This document shows, piece by piece, positions 32,853 through 42,425 of a stretch of 58,718 bases of DNA. Origin of the DNA: Bacilli bacterium (GTDB lineage: Bacteria > Bacillota_I > Bacilli_A > RF39 > UBA660); the NCBI GenBank assembly GCA_017512495.1, contig JAFWGF010000009.1, forward strand, positions 1 to 58,718. The letters run 5' to 3'. A program made the translations under genes and the position numbers. Under the pieces are notes generated by a model. The model was not told where the DNA came from and searched no databases. It saw nothing but the letters and a program-made list of their open reading frames with translations. Position 1 is the first letter of the stretch, and each line of letters opens with the position of its first letter.

Positions 32853-33104
32853 ATAATAATCTCTTTCTGAAATACTAGTAGAAATATCTTCTAAGTCTTC
32901 ATCAACTATATCTAATTCAGCGATTACATTTTCAATCTCAAAGATAATTTCTTTTAAACTAGAACATTTTTTATATGGAATTTTATATCTTTCTAGTATT
33001 TCTATCTCTTTATTAGTAAGTAAAATACCTTTTCCTATATCATTAAATTTACCACTATTAAAATCAATATTATTTACTAAATCTCCAATATTATAATCTT
33101 TCAT
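32835..33104 (-). CDS. Small protein of unknown function
   Basis: An 89-residue soluble protein that I do not recognise. The N-terminal part reads MKDYNIGDLVNNIDFNSGKF, the middle ILLTNKEIEILERYKIPYKK looks helical, and the C-terminus is acidic. Its ATG overlaps the stop of the upstream membrane-protein gene (TAATG), and a strong terminator follows. It belongs to a PrsW-membrane protein-this gene string. Confidence 0.75.
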   Translation of the reverse strand: MKDYNIGDLVNNIDFNSGKFNDIGKGILLTNKEIEILERYKIPYKKCSSLKEIIFEIENVIAELDIVDEDLEDISTSISERDYYQNTNK

Positions 33105-33625
33105 TATTTACAATTATACCCATTATTTTTAAGTCTAGTCATTAATTCTCCATCTGTATAATGATCTCCTACAGATAAAGTTATAACTTCACTACTTTTA
33201 GTATTAGAATTAATTTTAATTTGTAAATCATCATTAGCAATAAAATCAATATTATCTAGTAACAGTATTTCATCTTTATCTACTTCAATATCAACAATAA
33301 TACGATCTTCACCAACAGTGTATTTTACTTTCTTACCTAAATAACCCAATGTATTTGACAAAGCATTTTTAACAGCAGTTAAGTAACGATCATCTTTTAA
33401 ATACCTTTCAGGTAAAACTATCGCTTTAGTTAATTTCATACTGTTTATTTCTTTACCATCAGTTATTGCAATAAGCTTTTCAGTCAAACGAATATCACCA
33501 TCAAATAATTTTGTCTTTTCACAAGTAACTTCTGATTGTTCGATAGTTACAAATAAATATACTATTATTGCGATAATAATAAATGTTAAAACTATCGGAA
33601 AAGTCATGTTTTTTCTAGTGTTCAT
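33104..33625 (-). CDS. Membrane-anchored protein of unknown function
   Basis: A 173-residue protein. A short basic start is followed by one membrane helix (FPIVLTFIIIAIIVYLFVTI). The outer part has GDIRLTEKLIAITDGKEINS, LPERYLKDDRYLTAVKNALS and YTVGEDRIIVDIEVDKDEIL, reading like a small alternating alpha-beta domain. It is coupled to the downstream 89-residue gene and follows prsW by 32 bases. No family is recognised. Confidence 0.78.
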   Translation of the reverse strand: MNTRKNMTFPIVLTFIIIAIIVYLFVTIEQSEVTCEKTKLFDGDIRLTEKLIAITDGKEINSMKLTKAIVLPERYLKDDRYLTAVKNALSNTLGYLGKKVKYTVGEDRIIVDIEVDKDEILLLDNIDFIANDDLQIKINSNTKSSEVITLSVGDHYTDGELMTRLKNNGYNCK

Positions 33626-33656
33626 AAACTCACCTCTAAATTATTATAACATAAAT

Positions 33657-34499
33657 TTAACGTATTTTTAAACCACACTTACTACAAAAATTACTATTCA
33701 TAACATTATTACCACACAATGGACAAAAATTAATATTATGATTTGTTTTTACTTCCACTAAGCCATTATTATTAACAATATTTCCCTCAGCAAGATTTGT
33801 ACTTAAGTTCTGTTGAACTTTAGAAACTCTATTAACAGTAATAAAACAGATAACAACCATGATTATATCAAATATAAAGAAATATAATACTACATCTCCT
33901 GTTTGAACTTGAGTAAACCAAATTAATAAAGCATCATACATAGTGTGAAATACTGTTGGGACTAATATACTTAGTATTTTATTTGTAGTACACTTAGATT
34001 TATTATTATTTATACCTGCGACTTTTGCTTTTGAAAAATAATAACCCATTAAAACTGCAAAGCAAGCATGTCCTGGAACCGATAAGATTGCACGTAAAAT
34101 TGCTACTCCCATTCCACCTTTTAATACGTATAAGATATTTTCAATAGCAGCAAAACCTAAAGAAGTAAAAACAGAATAAACAATAATATCATATATTTCA
34201 TCAAATTCTTGATTATCATAAGATTTAAATTTTATTATTAACCATTTTAAACCTTCTTCTATTATTGCTATTCCCATAAAAACATTAATAAATAAAACTA
34301 TAAAAGAAACAGCAGATTCACTAGGAAATATTGAATCTAAAAATCTTTCAATAAAGGCTGCTGGTATAGTAGTAAGAGCGCCTAATCCTAATAATTTAAA
34401 CAATAAATCTGCTGGTTCACGATGTTGATCCTTCTTATAAACATAGTAACACAGAGCTATAACAGGCAAAATTGCTGCAATTAAAACACTATCACTCAT
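33657..34499 (-). CDS. PrsW-family intramembrane protease with C-terminal zinc ribbon
   Basis: A 280-residue protein with about seven or eight membrane helices. PrsW motifs are present: YKKDQHREPADLLFKLLGLG, the metal-site pair in IAIIEEGLKWLIIKF, the SLGFAAIENILYVL helix and PGHACFAVLMGYYF with a candidate His ligand. The last 25 residues form a CPLCGNN.....FCSKCG zinc ribbon, an unusual addition that could bind a partner in the cytoplasm. PrsW proteases cut membrane proteins such as anti-sigma factors; no target is encoded nearby. It starts 3 bases after the phosphoketolase stop. Confidence 0.87.
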   Translation of the reverse strand: MSDSVLIAAILPVIALCYYVYKKDQHREPADLLFKLLGLGALTTIPAAFIERFLDSIFPSESAVSFIVLFINVFMGIAIIEEGLKWLIIKFKSYDNQEFDEIYDIIVYSVFTSLGFAAIENILYVLKGGMGVAILRAILSVPGHACFAVLMGYYFSKAKVAGINNNKSKCTTNKILSILVPTVFHTMYDALLIWFTQVQTGDVVLYFFIFDIIMVVICFITVNRVSKVQQNLSTNLAEGNIVNNNGLVEVKTNHNINFCPLCGNNVMNSNFCSKCGLKIR

Positions 34500-34502
34500 A
34501 AA

Positions 34503-36842
34503 TTACTCCTTTACTTCCCATTGCCAATTTTTTACAAATGTCATATCCTCTCCATTTTCAGCAATATATTTTTTATGTCTATCCAACATAGCTTCACACC
34601 AGTCAATTAAAACTTTACTAGATTTTTTATATCTAGGTATTTCTTTTAATACCGCTTCTACTAGATGAAATCTATCAATTTCATTCTGAACACGAATATC
34701 AAAGGTAGTAGTAATTGTTCCCTCTTCTTTATAACCATGAACATGTAAATTACGATTAGTTCTTTTATAAGTTAATTGATGAATCAAAGATGGATACCCA
34801 TGAAAATTAAAGATAATTGGTTTGTCCTTAGTAAATATTTTATCATATTCTTCATCACTCATACCATGGGGATGAGTATCAGGACTTTGTAATTTCATCA
34901 AATCAACAACATTTACTACACGTATTTTTATGTCTTCAACACTTTTTCTTAAAATATCTACTGCTGCTAATACCTCTAAAGTAGGTGTTTCTCCAGCACA
35001 GGCAAGCACCACATCAGGATTACCATTATCATTACTAGCAAAATCCCAAACGCTTAATCCTTTAGTACAATGTATTTTAGCTTCTTCCTTAGTAAGCCAC
35101 TGAGGCCTTGGATGCTTAGAAGCTATTATAACATTAACATAATTTTTTGATTTAATACAATGATCAAAACATGATAATAAACAATTAGTATCTGGAGGTA
35201 AATACATTCTTACTACATCAGCTTTTTTTGTTACTAAATGATTTAAAAAGCCTGGATCCTGATGAGTATAACCATTATGATCTTGTTGAAAAACATGACT
35301 AACTAGTAAGAAATTAAGTGAAGCAATTGGTTGCCTCCATGAAATATCATTAGATACTTTTAACCATTTAGCATGTTGACTAGCCATTGAATCAACAATT
35401 CTAATAAAAGCTTCATAACTATGAATAAATCCATGTCTACCAGTTAGAATATATCCTTCTAACATACCTTCACATAGATGCTCTGATAAATATGAATCCA
35501 TTACTCTACCATCTTCTGCTAAAAATTCATCTGTTTTATAAGTACGATAATTCCATGTACGATTAGTAGCTTCAAAAACATGATTAAATCTATTTGATAA
35601 AGCTTCATCAGGTCCAAATATTCTAAAGTTCTTATTATCTTTATTTAGTTTAAATACATCTCTTATATATTCTCCTAAAGTCATTGTATCCTGATTAACT
35701 ACACTTCCACGAGTTTTAATGTCTAAGCAATAATTCTCCCAAATAGGTGTATTTAATTCTTTTAATAATAAACCTCCATTAGCAAAACTACTAGTACCCA
35801 TACATTTATTTAGTGGTGGATTTAAATCTCTTAATCTTTTAATTAATTTACCTTCCTTATCAAACAAGTCATCTATTTTATAACTTTTTAACCATTTTTC
35901 TAATAAAGGTAAATTCTTAGGATTATCATAAGATATAGAAATTGGTACTTGATGAGCTCTAAAACTACCTTCTATTTTTTTATCGTCTACTTCTTTAGGA
36001 CCTGTCCAACCTTTAGGAGTAGTTAAAATAATCATTGGATAAGTTCCTTTACCTTCTTTTTTTATTTTAGCAATATCTTTTACTACCTTATCCATTACTT
36101 TAGCCATCTCTTCATGTAATTTATAACTATCACTACCAGTTACAAAATAAGGTTTCCAATCATATCCTAAAAAGAAATGTTCTAATTCCTTATTAGTCAT
36201 ACGTCCAAAAATAGTTGGATTAGCTATCTTATAACCATTACGGTGTAAAATAGGTAAAACTACTCCATCATTTTTCTTATTAAGAAATTTATTAATATGC
36301 CAACTTGTTGCGAGTGGTCCAGTTTCTGCTTCTCCATCACCTACTACACAAGCAGCAATTAAATTTTTATTATCTAAAACAGCTCCAGCTGCATGAGCTA
36401 AACTATATCCTAATTCTCCACCTTCATGAATACTTCCTGGAGTTTCTGGAGCTACATGTGAAGATATTCCTCCTGGAAAAGAGAATTGTTTGCATAACTT
36501 TTTCAAGCCCTCTTCATCCTCAGTTATTTGTGGATAAAATTTAGAATACACACCTTCCAAATAATTATTTGCTACCATAGCTTGTCCCCCATGTCCGGGT
36601 CCAGAAATATAAATCATTTCTAAATTATTCTTTTTTATAATTCTATTAAGATGCATATAAATAAAATTTTGTCCTGGAGTAGTACCCCAATGACCTACTA
36701 CATTTGGTTTTATATCGTTAATAGTTAGTTTTCTTCTTAATAATGGATTATCTAATAAATATAATTGAGCTACACTTAAATAATTTAATACTCTAAAATA
36801 TTCATCCATTGACTTCAATTCATCTTTTGATAAAGTTGCCAT
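34503..36842 (-). CDS. xfp: Xylulose-5-phosphate/fructose-6-phosphate phosphoketolase
   Basis: About 779 residues, normal for bacterial phosphoketolase. Family motifs: GHWGTTPGQNFIYMHLNR near residue 50, ISGPGHGGQAMVAN, SFPGGISSHVAPETPGSIHE, the thiamine diphosphate motif VVGDGEAETGP and the C-terminal FHGYPSLIHQL. It splits xylulose-5-phosphate or fructose-6-phosphate with phosphate to give acetyl phosphate, a fermentation bypass. ATG 36842 follows AGGAGATGTGCAT. With Pgi in the same window, this fits a sugar-fermenting anaerobe. Confidence 0.97.
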   Translation of the reverse strand: MATLSKDELKSMDEYFRVLNYLSVAQLYLLDNPLLRRKLTINDIKPNVVGHWGTTPGQNFIYMHLNRIIKKNNLEMIYISGPGHGGQAMVANNYLEGVYSKFYPQITEDEEGLKKLCKQFSFPGGISSHVAPETPGSIHEGGELGYSLAHAAGAVLDNKNLIAACVVGDGEAETGPLATSWHINKFLNKKNDGVVLPILHRNGYKIANPTIFGRMTNKELEHFFLGYDWKPYFVTGSDSYKLHEEMAKVMDKVVKDIAKIKKEGKGTYPMIILTTPKGWTGPKEVDDKKIEGSFRAHQVPISISYDNPKNLPLLEKWLKSYKIDDLFDKEGKLIKRLRDLNPPLNKCMGTSSFANGGLLLKELNTPIWENYCLDIKTRGSVVNQDTMTLGEYIRDVFKLNKDNKNFRIFGPDEALSNRFNHVFEATNRTWNYRTYKTDEFLAEDGRVMDSYLSEHLCEGMLEGYILTGRHGFIHSYEAFIRIVDSMASQHAKWLKVSNDISWRQPIASLNFLLVSHVFQQDHNGYTHQDPGFLNHLVTKKADVVRMYLPPDTNCLLSCFDHCIKSKNYVNVIIASKHPRPQWLTKEEAKIHCTKGLSVWDFASNDNGNPDVVLACAGETPTLEVLAAVDILRKSVEDIKIRVVNVVDLMKLQSPDTHPHGMSDEEYDKIFTKDKPIIFNFHGYPSLIHQLTYKRTNRNLHVHGYKEEGTITTTFDIRVQNEIDRFHLVEAVLKEIPRYKKSSKVLIDWCEAMLDRHKKYIAENGEDMTFVKNWQWEVKE

Positions 36843-36907
36843 ATGCACATCTCCTATTCTTCACAATTATATAATAATTAACAAGAAAAAGAAAGAGTTA
36901 AACTATA

Positions 36908-36937
36908 AAAAAAGAATGCTTACAATAAGCATTCTAA
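36908..36937 (-). terminator. Terminator of the LRR-protease gene
   Basis: AGAATGCT-TATTGTA-AGCATTCT followed by TTTTTTT on the minus strand. Confidence 0.82.
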
Positions 36938-36949
36938 TCATATTAATTT

Positions 36950-39900
36950 TTATTTAATTACTATTGTTGGATATATAAATTGATGGAAATCATCAATAGA
37001 GAAAATAGCTGGTTTAATTCGTACATCTTTTGATGAATCAATTACTTCAATATTTCTTGCTTTTGCATCCACTAAACCATTTTCAATATCTTCATTTATC
37101 ATACTATTCAAAATAGCTCTTCTTACATTAGAATCAGTTATAGTTATTTTTGAAGATGATTTTTTTTCTTTATATTCTAAATCAAAATCACTAAAGAATA
37201 CATTTTCCGCTTGCCCTTTTTCAGTCAAAGTCTTAATAATATCAGACACTTGATCAGAATTCAAAGATATCTTTTCTCCTACTATTGAAAATACTATTTT
37301 ATTATTTTCAATATTTTTCCAGAAGTTCTTAATATTTTTATTATTAGAAATATTTATGTAACCTAAATTTTCATTATTCTTTATAGATATATTTTCTAAA
37401 TTATTATCAGCTAAATTAATTATGCTCAATTTACTATTATCAAGATTTATATCTTTAATATTATTTTTTTGTATTGAGAGATTTAATAAATTGGTCATAT
37501 CACTTAAATCCTTAACATCTTCAATACTATTATTATCTAATACTAGTGATTGTACTTTAGTTAATTTTTTTACTTCACTTAAATCCTTTAAATTAATATC
37601 TTTTAACTCTAAGTAATAAATTTCACTATCATTTAAGACTTCTAAATTTTTAATGTTTTTATTACCAGATAAATTTAATTCCATAACATTATTAGGTTTA
37701 AATCCTTCTAAACTAGAAATCTTATTATTTGCTAAAATTAATGAACTAACATCAATATCATTTAATTGCTTTATATCTTCTATATTATTATTTGATAAAT
37801 CTAAGGCTGTAAATTTTGAAAATTTTGTTTTAATACCAGTTAAATCTGTTAATTTGTTATTTTTTAAAGATAAACCGATAAGATCATTATACGCTGGTAA
37901 TTCATCTATTGTACTAATATTACAACCATCTAATTTTAATTCTGTTAAATATTTTAACTGATTTAAATCCTTAGGTAATGTAGATATATCATTATTAGAT
38001 ACATCTAAAGATGATAATTCAGTTAAATTAGCTATAGTACTAAAATCTGTATTTGTATTACTTAAGTGTAAAATAGATACTTTTGATAATTTATCAAAAC
38101 CTACTATTCCCTCATTTTTACTAATATCTAAACTATATAACTCAGGCATTGATTCTAGAATACTAACATCTTTTATTTTATTACCTGCAAGATTTAAATT
38201 ATACATCCTCATATCCTTTAATGTAGTTATATCCTCTATTTCATTATTTGCTAAATTAAGACTTCCTAATCTTTTCATATCTTTTAAAAATGAGATATCT
38301 TTTATTTTATTATTTGATAAGTCTAGCATAGACAAATTTTCAAACATAGCTAATTCTTTTGTATCATTATCAGTAAGATTTTTATCATTTAATTCTAAAT
38401 CAAAAATACTCTGTAAAGCTAACTTAGGAATATAAGTTTTTCCTTTTACTGTAAAATATGAATATGATAAACGTCTATCTAATATTTCTCTAATAGCTTT
38501 ACTTTTTATAGAATCTAATGCAATTGTATCATCTAATGAAATAGATGTTATACCGCTTAAAGCATCTAAAACACTTTCATCTTCATAAGATATGTAAAAA
38601 TATCCATTATTACCCCATGATTCTGACCATGAGTTTAAAGCGATAAAAGCTCCATCTTTATTTGGTTTAGTTTCACTATTAAATTTTTCTTTTGAGTAAT
38701 TATCATCCCAACCAATTATTGATACTGCATGAAAGCCACGAGAATTAGAAACCTTCGCAAAATCACCATCATAATATAAGGCATTATTTTCAGAATCATA
38801 ATATGGTTGTCCAGCATCTGGCGCTAATATCGAAGCATACACTGAACCATTTTTCATAATGTGATGCTTTACTGTATTAATTAATTCTTCTCTTTGCTCT
38901 TGATATGTTTCTTCACTTATTGTTGGAATTCTATAAACATTTGGAAAGTCAACAGCATTAGTTACTCTAATATCCGTTGTTTTTTGATCTAAGAAAAAGT
39001 CAATACTTTTTACTTCAGGATAATCCCTATACTCAAGTGTTTTTGTTTCCACTGGATTTGTTAATAATAAATATTCTTCATAATCTGAAAAGCTACCCCC
39101 ATCATGAATATCCCTATAACCATATATTTTATCTGACATCAAGTAATCTACATGTATCTTAGATAAATTAATTGGTTTATTATTCTTTAACGCATAATGG
39201 GTTTGTAATGAAGATGTTGAAGCAAAATCCCAGCATAGTCCAAATTGATCTTGATTTTCTACTTCAATTTTTATCTTGTCATTCAAATTAAATTTAGCTG
39301 GTAACTGTTCTTCAGGTTTATAATCTTCTTCTTCCTGCACCTTTTCTAATTCTTCTATTGGTACTTTTTCCTCTCTCGGAATAACTTCTTGCTGTTCCTT
39401 TTGTTCTTCAGTCATATTCTCATATATCTTATAAGTATCTGTCTGATTTTCTTTTTGCTTTTCTTTTTCTTTTTCAGCGATTTTCTCTTTTTCTGCATCA
39501 ACTTTAATTCCAGCTATTACTTTATCTCTATCTGTCATTTTATTTATTTTTTCTTCTTGCTGTTCTATCTTTTTAATAGCTTTATCATAATTGCTTTCAG
39601 CCATTAATACTTCTTCGTTCTTTTTGTTTAATAGTAGTAAAAAGAAAACAATTAAGAATACTGCAAAAGAACCCACAACAATATATAGCCATTTTTTTGT
39701 ATTAAAAGGCTTTTTATCATTCTTAGGTGGTTCAATACCTACTTCTTCATCTTCCTTTACTTCTTCTTCAATTTCTTCTGATTCTCCATCAGATTGTTCT
39801 GTATCAAGTTCTTCCTCTTCTTCAGTTTCTTCTTGTTCTTCATCAGATTGTTCTTCTTCTGATTCTTCTATTGGTGTAGTTCCTTCTTCAAATATATTTT

Positions 39901-39967
39901 CATTGTATTCTTTTTGAGCTTCTTCTAATTCTTCTAATAATTCTTCATCTATCTCTTTTTTAGACAT
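36950..39967 (-). CDS. Membrane-anchored papain-like (C1A) cysteine protease with leucine-rich repeats
   Basis: A 1005-residue protein. Residues 1-90 are a highly acidic cytoplasmic tail; 92-113 is one membrane helix; 115-225 is a Lys/Glu/Gln coiled-coil stalk. Residues 228-480 are a C1A peptidase with Q241-x3-C245 in QFGLCWDFASTSSLQTHYAL, His413 in RGFHAVSIIGWDD and Asn445 in ALNSWSESWGNNGYFYISY. All three catalytic residues are present. About 530-900 holds roughly fifteen internalin-like repeats of about 22 residues (LxxLxLxxNxIxDI). The tail is basic and unrecognised. It stands alone, with a TTTACA-N17 promoter-like element upstream and a terminator. It probably displays protease and repeats outside the cell. 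Confidence 0.88.
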   Translation of the reverse strand: MSKKEIDEELLEELEEAQKEYNENIFEEGTTPIEESEEEQSDEEQEETEEEEELDTEQSDGESEEIEEEVKEDEEVGIEPPKNDKKPFNTKKWLYIVVGSFAVFLIVFFLLLLNKKNEEVLMAESNYDKAIKKIEQQEEKINKMTDRDKVIAGIKVDAEKEKIAEKEKEKQKENQTDTYKIYENMTEEQKEQQEVIPREEKVPIEELEKVQEEEDYKPEEQLPAKFNLNDKIKIEVENQDQFGLCWDFASTSSLQTHYALKNNKPINLSKIHVDYLMSDKIYGYRDIHDGGSFSDYEEYLLLTNPVETKTLEYRDYPEVKSIDFFLDQKTTDIRVTNAVDFPNVYRIPTISEETYQEQREELINTVKHHIMKNGSVYASILAPDAGQPYYDSENNALYYDGDFAKVSNSRGFHAVSIIGWDDNYSKEKFNSETKPNKDGAFIALNSWSESWGNNGYFYISYEDESVLDALSGITSISLDDTIALDSIKSKAIREILDRRLSYSYFTVKGKTYIPKLALQSIFDLELNDKNLTDNDTKELAMFENLSMLDLSNNKIKDISFLKDMKRLGSLNLANNEIEDITTLKDMRMYNLNLAGNKIKDVSILESMPELYSLDISKNEGIVGFDKLSKVSILHLSNTNTDFSTIANLTELSSLDVSNNDISTLPKDLNQLKYLTELKLDGCNISTIDELPAYNDLIGLSLKNNKLTDLTGIKTKFSKFTALDLSNNNIEDIKQLNDIDVSSLILANNKISSLEGFKPNNVMELNLSGNKNIKNLEVLNDSEIYYLELKDINLKDLSEVKKLTKVQSLVLDNNSIEDVKDLSDMTNLLNLSIQKNNIKDINLDNSKLSIINLADNNLENISIKNNENLGYINISNNKNIKNFWKNIENNKIVFSIVGEKISLNSDQVSDIIKTLTEKGQAENVFFSDFDLEYKEKKSSSKITITDSNVRRAILNSMINEDIENGLVDAKARNIEVIDSSKDVRIKPAIFSIDDFHQFIYPTIVIK

Positions 39968-40031
39968 AAAACACTCTCCTACTCTAATTACAGACTATCA
40001 TATAAACAATTCTTTGTAAATTATGTTAAAC

Positions 40032-40065
40032 AAAAAAATACATCACTTTACAAAATGATGTATTA
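40032..40065 (-). terminator. Terminator of the SDR gene
   Basis: AATACATCA-TTTTGTAAAG-TGATGTATT followed by TTTTTG on the minus strand. Confidence 0.8.
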
Positions 40066-40081
40066 TTTACTTTTAATAGAT

Positions 40082-40864
40082 TTAAACTCCCATTGTTTTT
40101 GTTTCTGGAAGTGTACTTGCTCCATCTATAACTATTCCTTGACCAGTAATATAACTAGATTCATCTGAAGCTAAGAAAGCAGCTAATTCTCCTACTTCTT
40201 CAATCTTTCCTAGTCTTCCCATTGGAATACCCTCAGCAATGCCGTCAATAACACTTTGAGGATTTTCAGGACATGATAATTTAGACATATTCTCAACCAT
40301 TGGTGTCAAAATATATCCTGGCATAATGGCATTTACAGTTATATTATCAGTAACTAATTCCATAGCTAAAGACTTAGTAAATCCTAAAATAGCAGACTTA
40401 GTTGTTGCATAAGCAACTTCTCCACTATCCGCAACCATTGGCCCAGTAACACTACTTAAATTAACGATTTTACCATATTTCTTTTCAATCATATGAGGAA
40501 CAACTGATTTAGATACATTCCAAGTACCAATAATATTAATACCAAAATGATTATCCCTAACAGTATCATCCATATCTACAAATTTTTCTAAGTAACAAAT
40601 ACCTGCATTGTTTACCAATACATCTATCTTACCAAACTTTTCAATTACTTCAGCTACATATTTATCAATCATTTCTTTATCTCTAATATCTACTTTATAG
40701 CCTACTAAATTTGGATTGTTCTTCTCTTCTACTGTTTCAAATACTTTATCAGAATAATCAAAAATCACTACCTTTGCTCCATACTTTAAAAATACTTCTA
40801 CTATTCCTAAGCCATTTCCCATGGCTCCTCCTGTTACAATACATACTTTGTTTTCTAATTTCAT
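40082..40864 (-). CDS. Short-chain dehydrogenase/reductase, UcpA-like
   Basis: A 260-residue classical SDR. The cofactor motif is VTGGAMGNGLGIVEVF, NNAG lies near residue 86, and the catalytic Ser/Tyr/Lys are in NLSSVTGP.......YATTKSA. The C-terminus GASTLPETKTMGV strongly resembles UcpA of enterobacteria. The substrate of that family is not established. The acidic residue after strand 2 (VVIFDYSD) predicts NAD(H) preference. The gene starts 16 bases after the two-HEPN gene and shares its transcript. Confidence 0.9.
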   Translation of the reverse strand: MKLENKVCIVTGGAMGNGLGIVEVFLKYGAKVVIFDYSDKVFETVEEKNNPNLVGYKVDIRDKEMIDKYVAEVIEKFGKIDVLVNNAGICYLEKFVDMDDTVRDNHFGINIIGTWNVSKSVVPHMIEKKYGKIVNLSSVTGPMVADSGEVAYATTKSAILGFTKSLAMELVTDNITVNAIMPGYILTPMVENMSKLSCPENPQSVIDGIAEGIPMGRLGKIEEVGELAAFLASDESSYITGQGIVIDGASTLPETKTMGV

Positions 40865-40880
40865 AATTTATTCCTTCTTT

Positions 40881-42305
40881 CTATCTTACTTTACTTCTAT
40901 CATTATAATAATTTACGGTATACTCAGTAGCCCAAGTATATAAATCATTAATACTTATTTCACCTATAAAATCTAAATCAATAGCTTTTTCATTTTTGGG
41001 ATCAGCATCATAAAATGCAATTTTATCACCTATAGTAGTATGCCATCTTGAATGAACAAGGCTATTTCTTAATTCTTCTCTTTTATACGTTTCACTACCT
41101 ATTGTAATATACTCATCCGTGCATAATGTACTTATCACATAATCTACATACATAGTAATTGGCATTGCGATTGAACTTCCCTGTATATTTAAATCAAGAT
41201 ACATATATAGAGCCCTCAAAGTTGGAATTTTATCAACCATAGCTTTATGTATCTGAGTATCATGTTCGCTAGAATAAAGATTACAATCAGGATTCAATAC
41301 CACATTTCCTATTCTAGAAATTATATCATTATAACTAAGGTTATAACGAGAAAAGAACACATCATTATATAACCTTTGATTTTCCAGTATTTCTTGTTTT
41401 AATGCTGGAATTGGTAATAACCTAGTTAAAAAATAAGTTATAATATTTCTTTTTCCATATTTATGAATCATGTTCATGTTGTACTTTGTAAAAGATCTGA
41501 TATTTTGATACAATGTTTCTTTTTGTAGAGCTGTCATTTCATACATACGTGAATCAGAAAAGCCCTTAGCATATTCTTCATATTCACTTTTTTCAATTCC
41601 TAATGGAGTATAAGCTGGCATTTCATTAAACTTATTAATTTGTTCTTCCGACAGTTTTCTTCTAAAATTATAAAATGGAATTTTTATTCTATCAATTTCA
41701 TCGCGTAATCCTTTTGATTTAAATTTAAAATCTCTAGGAATACTAAATCTCATATAATTAACATTTTCCGCTTTTTTACAAATTTCTTGGTGCAATTTAT
41801 CAAGATACTTCAAATCAACAGTTATTTTTAATGGTTGTTCTAAACCTCCATTAGACTTTTCTTTTGGAGATCTAATATCTTTAAAATTTATCTCAATATA
41901 TTCTAGGTCATCTGATAATCTAAATTTATCAAAATCATCATTATCATTGTGATTAAAAGCATTTCTAATTAACTGAACAATTCTTTTTTTTGACAAATTT
42001 GCATTACTAGGTTCTATAGAACATTTTTTTATAAAATCATCCAATTTATTTTCACTTAAATAATTATCTCTGTTAAGTAAAAAATCCTCTGTTATCGAAT
42101 AATTTTTAAGTGCTAATTGTACACGATAAACCCCTACTATTTTTTTGAAATACTCCTCATTCGCTAATTCTGGTCTCCCAGTTTGCTCCATGTAATCCTT
42201 AAAAATAGTTTCTATAGTAATATCCGAATAATTTACTACTCTATACTGAATATTTACATAGTCATGCAAACACATAGCAATTTCTCTTTTTGACATCATA
42301 CTCAT
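40881..42305 (-). CDS. Protein with two RNxxxH (HEPN-like) motifs
   Basis: About 474 residues from ATG 42305, which follows GGGGGCTTAAGT; an upstream ATG at 42323 is less likely. I do not recognise a named family. Numbered from 42323, residues 116-127 read VQLIRNAFNHND and 416-428 read EELRNSLVHSRWH. Both match the R-N-x3-H active motif of HEPN RNases (R120/H125 and R419/H424). The surroundings are helical, as expected for HEPN domains. Two-HEPN proteins often act in phage defence or RNA control by cutting RNA. It is followed by an SDR gene, an odd partner. The family call is inference from motifs. Confidence 0.7.
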   Translation of the reverse strand: MSMMSKREIAMCLHDYVNIQYRVVNYSDITIETIFKDYMEQTGRPELANEEYFKKIVGVYRVQLALKNYSITEDFLLNRDNYLSENKLDDFIKKCSIEPSNANLSKKRIVQLIRNAFNHNDNDDFDKFRLSDDLEYIEINFKDIRSPKEKSNGGLEQPLKITVDLKYLDKLHQEICKKAENVNYMRFSIPRDFKFKSKGLRDEIDRIKIPFYNFRRKLSEEQINKFNEMPAYTPLGIEKSEYEEYAKGFSDSRMYEMTALQKETLYQNIRSFTKYNMNMIHKYGKRNIITYFLTRLLPIPALKQEILENQRLYNDVFFSRYNLSYNDIISRIGNVVLNPDCNLYSSEHDTQIHKAMVDKIPTLRALYMYLDLNIQGSSIAMPITMYVDYVISTLCTDEYITIGSETYKREELRNSLVHSRWHTTIGDKIAFYDADPKNEKAIDLDFIGEISINDLYTWATEYTVNYYNDRSKVR

Positions 42306-42399
42306 ACTTAAGCCCCCAGTCATATAGAACTGAAATAGGTTTTAATCTACCCTTTTAAGTATATCATATATTACTTTTGATGCGTAAATTAAACGTCAA

Positions 42400-42425
42400 A
42401 TAAAAAAGAAGTTTACACTTCTTTG
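42400..42425 (-). terminator. Terminator of the PP2C gene
   Basis: AAAGAAGT-GTAA-ACTTCTTT followed by TTTATTTG on the minus strand. Confidence 0.75.
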
